Of a stretch of 64,000 bases of DNA, positions 61,052-64,000 are shown piece after piece. Every line of letters begins with the position of its first letter. The first letter of the stretch is position 1. The stretch comes from Cupriavidus sp. WKF15 (GTDB lineage Bacteria; Pseudomonadota; Gammaproteobacteria; Burkholderiales; Burkholderiaceae), in assembly GCF_029278605.1 (NCBI RefSeq), contig NZ_CP119572.1, positions 2,542,001-2,606,000 of the forward strand, written 5' to 3'. A model generated the notes under the pieces. That model made no database searches. It saw only the letters and a program-made list of their open reading frames with translations, and was not told the origin of the DNA. The translations under genes and the position numbers were made by a program.

Positions 61052-62814
61052 GCCTGCGGCTTGCGGCGGATGCCCCAGCGCCGGATGCCCGTGTCGCTTT
61101 CGGGGCGGGGCAGCAGCATGCCGACCTGGATGATGCGCGGGCCTTCCATGCGCGCGGCGGTCAGGTGCAGGCCGGCGATCACGACGCTGTCGCCTTCCAC
61201 CGGCGGCGAGATGAAGCTGGCCTGCATGGCGTCGGCGAGCGTCAGCGGGGACTCGGCGGGCGTCAGCGTACGATCCCCATAGAGCGCCGCCACGTCGCGC
61301 AGGAAGGCGTCGCCGGAGAGCAGGAAATCATGCGTCACCTGATCCCATGCCGGAGCGGGCCCCGGCGCCTGGAACAGTGCCGCGAGCCTGGGCAGCACCG
61401 TGGCGGGCGCCAGCACCGATACCGTGTCGCCGGCGCGCAACATGGTCTGCTCGTGCGGGGCCAGTGCATCGTCGCGCGCCACCGTCAGTAGCCGGCACCT
61501 CGGCGGCAGTTCAAGCTGGTCGGCCCGCACATTCTCGACCGGCGCGTTGACGCTGACCCGGAACTGCATGACCTCCATCGTCGGCCCATGGACGCCGCGC
61601 AGGCGCGAGCGCGCGAGCGGCTCCGGAAACCCGGGACGCAGCACGCGGGCCAGGCGCGCGGCAGGCGCCACGGTCGTCCCCTGCAGCAGCAGGCTGGCCA
61701 GCACCACGGCAAATGCCACGCGGAAGATCAGCCCCGACTCGGGCAATCCGCGCAGCAATGGAAACAGCGACAGCACGATGGGCACGGCGCCGCGCAGGCC
61801 CATCCAGGCGATGAAACCCTTTTCCCCCACGTTCAGCCGGAACGGCAGCAAGGCCAGGAATACGGCTACCGGCCGGGCCACCAGCATCAGGAAGGCGGCC
61901 ACAGCTACCGCGGGCACGGCAATCTCCCAGATCCGGTGGGGCGCCACGAGCAAGCCAAGCAGCAGGAACATCGCCGACTGGGCCAGCCAGGCCATGCCGT
62001 CCATCGCGCGCATGGTGTCGGCAGTCACGGCGCGGTCCCGGTTGCCGACCAGCATGCCGGCCAGGTACACCGCCAGGAAGCCGCTGCCGCCCAGGCTCTG
62101 CGTGATGGCAAAGATCATCGCACCGCCGGAACAGATCAGGATGGCGTGCAGGCCTTCGGCAACCTCGATGCGCTCGAGCACATGGGCCAGGCAGTAGCCA
62201 AGCCCGAGCCCCAGCACGGCACCAACGCCGAACTGCACGGCGAGCCGCACGGCAAGCGCCAGCGGCGTCAGTCCGTTGGGCGCGGCGATCCACTCCATCA
62301 GGGTCAGCGTCAGGAAGATCGCCATCGGGTCGTTGATGCCCGATTCGATCTCGAGCACGCTAGCCACGCGATCCTTCAGCCGGATGCCGCTGCTGTGCAG
62401 CGTCGAAAAGACGGCCGCAGCGTCGGTAGAGCCCACGATGGCGCCCAGCAGCAAGCCCAGCTTCCAGTCGATGTCCAGGATCCACGCCGCGAACAGGCCC
62501 GCCAGGCCGGCTGTCACCAGGACACCCGCAGTGGCCAGCGCCAGCGACGGCCGCAAGGCCACACGAAACGTGGCGTAACTGGTGCGCAGGCCCCCATCGA
62601 GCAGGATCACGGCCAGCGCAAGGTTGCCGACCAGGAAGCTGAGCCAGGTGTTGGAGAAGCGGATGCCGCCCGGGCCATCGACGCCCGCCAGCATGCCGAC
62701 CGCCAGGAAGACAAGCAGGAACGGCACGCCTGCGCGTGCGGAGAAGGCGCCCACCACGATGCCCAGCGACATCACGACGGCGCCGATCAGGATGACGTGG
62801 TCGACGCTCTCCAA
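61048..62814 (-). CDS. Potassium/proton antiporter (CvrA/NhaP2-like)
   Basis: 588 residues: CPA1 exchanger domain of about 12 helices in the first 390 (SFLVGNLALAVILLDGGL; GSTDAAAVFSTL, with the conserved Asp pair region ESGINDPMAIFLTL), then a TrkA-C domain (MQFRVSVNAPVENVRADQLELPP) and a C-terminal CorC-HlyC-like domain. Exports K+ or Na+ for H+. TTG start at 62814 with AAGGGA upstream. Convergent with and overlapping the Bug gene by four bases. Confidence 0.9.
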   Translation of the reverse strand: MESVDHVILIGAVVMSLGIVVGAFSARAGVPFLLVFLAVGMLAGVDGPGGIRFSNTWLSFLVGNLALAVILLDGGLRTSYATFRVALRPSLALATAGVLVTAGLAGLFAAWILDIDWKLGLLLGAIVGSTDAAAVFSTLHSSGIRLKDRVASVLEIESGINDPMAIFLTLTLMEWIAAPNGLTPLALAVRLAVQFGVGAVLGLGLGYCLAHVLERIEVAEGLHAILICSGGAMIFAITQSLGGSGFLAVYLAGMLVGNRDRAVTADTMRAMDGMAWLAQSAMFLLLGLLVAPHRIWEIAVPAVAVAAFLMLVARPVAVFLALLPFRLNVGEKGFIAWMGLRGAVPIVLSLFPLLRGLPESGLIFRVAFAVVLASLLLQGTTVAPAARLARVLRPGFPEPLARSRLRGVHGPTMEVMQFRVSVNAPVENVRADQLELPPRCRLLTVARDDALAPHEQTMLRAGDTVSVLAPATVLPRLAALFQAPGPAPAWDQVTHDFLLSGDAFLRDVAALYGDRTLTPAESPLTLADAMQASFISPPVEGDSVVIAGLHLTAARMEGPRIIQVGMLLPRPESDTGIRRWGIRRKPQA

Positions 62815-63187
62815 ACGGTGTCCCTTCTACTTTCGCCAGCTGCCGTTCTCAACCTTTCAGCACCTTGCAGCCAGTGCTGCGGCCGCCACCCGCCAATGCC
62901 GGGCGGGGCCAGTCCGATGATAGCTCAGCACCCTGGAAACCGCCTTGCCGAACCGCCCATCATGCACCGCAACCCCGCCTCCAGTCTCGCTTTGTAGCCA
63001 TTTAAGCGCCGCCTCATTAGGAGATACCCTCAGCATGACCAAGTTTGCAGACATCTGAAAGGTAGCTGAAAGGTCGCACCCTTACCTTGCACCCTGCCCG
63101 CGAACAGGCCCTTCAGTGCAAGTGCCTTACTGCACCGCACCAACGGCGCCCGGCAGATTTCAAGCAGTCTTATCGAGGAGAATCATT
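62815..63187. other. Intergenic region between the antiporter and tctB
   Basis: 373 bp between divergent genes. Contains a tandem 11-bp repeat CTGAAAGGTMG (63055-63076, 10 of 11 identical) and an eight-codon ORF (start ATG near 63034 after TTAGGAGA) that I cannot judge. No clear promoter hexamers and no larger gene seen. Confidence 0.4.
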
Positions 63188-63649
63188 TTGCGCATACGTA
63201 GCCAAAAGGACTTTGCCTCCGGCCTGATGTTCATCCTGGTCGGATTCGGCTTTTCCTGGGTCGCACGCGGCTATTCCATGGGAACTGCCGCAAAGATGGG
63301 GCCGGGATACTTCCCGTTCTGGCTCGGCGTCGTGCTCGCCCTGCTGGGCGCGCTGGTGCTGTGGGGTTCGCTGTCCGCCAAGGCGGAAGAGGACCACCTG
63401 GCCCGCTGGGACATCAAGTCGCTGTTGTGGATCCTCGGTGCCGTGGTGCTGTTCGGCCTGATGCTCAAGCCGCTGGGCATGGTGCTGTCGGTCCTGGTGC
63501 TGGTGCTGGTGTCGTCGATGGCGAGCCATGAATTCAACTGGAAGGGCGCCATCCTGAACGCGATCATCCTGGTGCTGATCAGCCTTGGCGCGTTCGTGTA
63601 CGGCATCAACCTGCAGATGCCGGTGTGGCCGGCTTTCCTGGCAAGCTAA
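63188..63649 (+). CDS. tctB: Tripartite tricarboxylate transporter small membrane subunit TctB
   Basis: 153-residue, four-helix small subunit ([73 protein letters not shown]). TTG start at 63188 with GAGGAG at 63174-63179; the frame is open upstream to 63116 but without a ribosome site. tctA begins 14 bases after its stop. Confidence 0.87.
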   Translation: MRIRSQKDFASGLMFILVGFGFSWVARGYSMGTAAKMGPGYFPFWLGVVLALLGALVLWGSLSAKAEEDHLARWDIKSLLWILGAVVLFGLMLKPLGMVLSVLVLVLVSSMASHEFNWKGAILNAIILVLISLGAFVYGINLQMPVWPAFLAS

Positions 63650-63662
63650 GGAGACCGCCAAC

Positions 63663-64000
63663 ATGGAACTGCTCTCTAACCTGGGACTGGGCTTTGCTAC
63701 CGCCCTCTCCTTCCAGAACCTGGCCTACGCCTTCCTGGGCTGCGTGCTGGGTACCCTGATCGGCGTGCTGCCGGGCCTGGGGCCGCTGGCCACCATCGCC
63801 ATGCTGCTGCCGGTGACCTACACGCTGCCGCCGGTGGCCGCGCTGATCATGCTGGCCGGCATTTACTACGGCGCCCAGTACGGTGGCTCGACTACGGCGA
63901 TTCTGGTGAACCTGCCTGGTGAATCGTCGTCCGTGGTGACCACCATCGACGGCTACCAGATGGCAAGACGAGGACGAGCGGGCGTGGCACTGGCCACCGC
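63663..64000 (+). CDS. tctA: Tripartite tricarboxylate transporter large subunit TctA (partial)
   Basis: First 112 codons of the large permease subunit; the gene runs off the right edge, so no stop is seen. Begins [19 protein letters not shown] and contains the family hallmark [21 protein letters not shown] and [18 protein letters not shown] precedes the ATG at 63663. With tctB it forms the membrane part of a citrate/tricarboxylate-type importer; the binding protein may be the Bug gene at 60047. Confidence 0.92.
   Translation, partial: MELLSNLGLGFATALSFQNLAYAFLGCVLGTLIGVLPGLGPLATIAMLLPVTYTLPPVAALIMLAGIYYGAQYGGSTTAILVNLPGESSSVVTTIDGYQMARRGRAGVALAT

Noticed and set aside
62857..63054. 65-codon minus-strand frame between antiporter and tctB
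   Set aside because: No ribosome site or family resemblance; probably chance.

Overview
The window is a high-GC bacterial chromosome segment that reads as a beta-proteobacterium of the order Burkholderiales, most likely Cupriavidus or a close Ralstonia-type relative. The reasons are the housekeeping gene order (yqeY-dnaG-rpoD-tRNA; xseB-ispA-dxs), the many TACAAT-type -10 boxes, the BPSS1780, DUF2782 and Bug (TctC-type) families, and a four-gene sulfoacetate (sauRSTU) cluster with the layout described for Cupriavidus necator. Nearly all of it is ordinary, densely packed chromosome; no phage, transposase or CRISPR was seen.

Layout, left to right. 1-4.3 kb: a HutC-like repressor, a Crp/Fnr-type regulator and a divergent operon of class II aldolase, 2-hydroxyacid dehydrogenase and a racemase-family protein without the usual cysteines. 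4.3-10 kb (minus strand): the macromolecular-synthesis cluster yqeY, dnaG, rpoD and a CAU tRNA, with strong terminators, a possible leader attenuator and a possible small RNA; rpsU is not here. 10-17 kb: BaiN/HI0933 flavoprotein, tsaD, folE2 and the isoprenoid operon xseB-ispA-dxs. 17-24 kb: orphan Rieske oxygenase, DMT permease, 3-mercaptopyruvate sulfurtransferase, ZIP metal transporter, Tat-exported dienelactone hydrolase and NDH-2. 24-30 kb: polA back to back with a LOG-family gene, then a DUF2782 protein, homoserine kinase and a BPSS1780 membrane protein.

30-34.4 kb: a catabolic-looking unit of MHS-type permease and GMC oxidoreductase with a divergent IclR regulator. 34.4-39.9 kb: sauR and, divergent from it, sauS-sauT-sauU (sulfoacetate uptake, CoA activation and reduction to sulfoacetaldehyde), with a clear palindromic operator between sauR and sauS. 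39.9-47 kb: uvrD, then a roughly 0.6-kb non-coding element bounded by about 80-bp terminal inverted repeats, then valS and galU. 47-52.5 kb: TusA-like protein, Nudix hydrolase, threonine aldolase, tautomerase, a second class II aldolase, a YbfB-type MFS permease preceded by a translationally coupled 24-residue Cys-Cys peptide, and a divergent LysR regulator. 52.6-58 kb: NfeD protease with its slipin partner, a small orphan protein and alaS. 58-64 kb: CaiB-type CoA transferase, DUF2214 membrane protein, a Bug periplasmic binding protein, a K+/H+ antiporter, and tctB with the first part of tctA, which runs off the right edge.

The least explained items are the inverted-repeat element that appears to sit between uvrD and its own promoter, the twin 16-bp inverted promoter cores beside it, the Cys-Cys micro-ORF, and the orphan terminator downstream of rpoD-tRNA. 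Assignments rest on sequence reading and family knowledge only; no searches were run.
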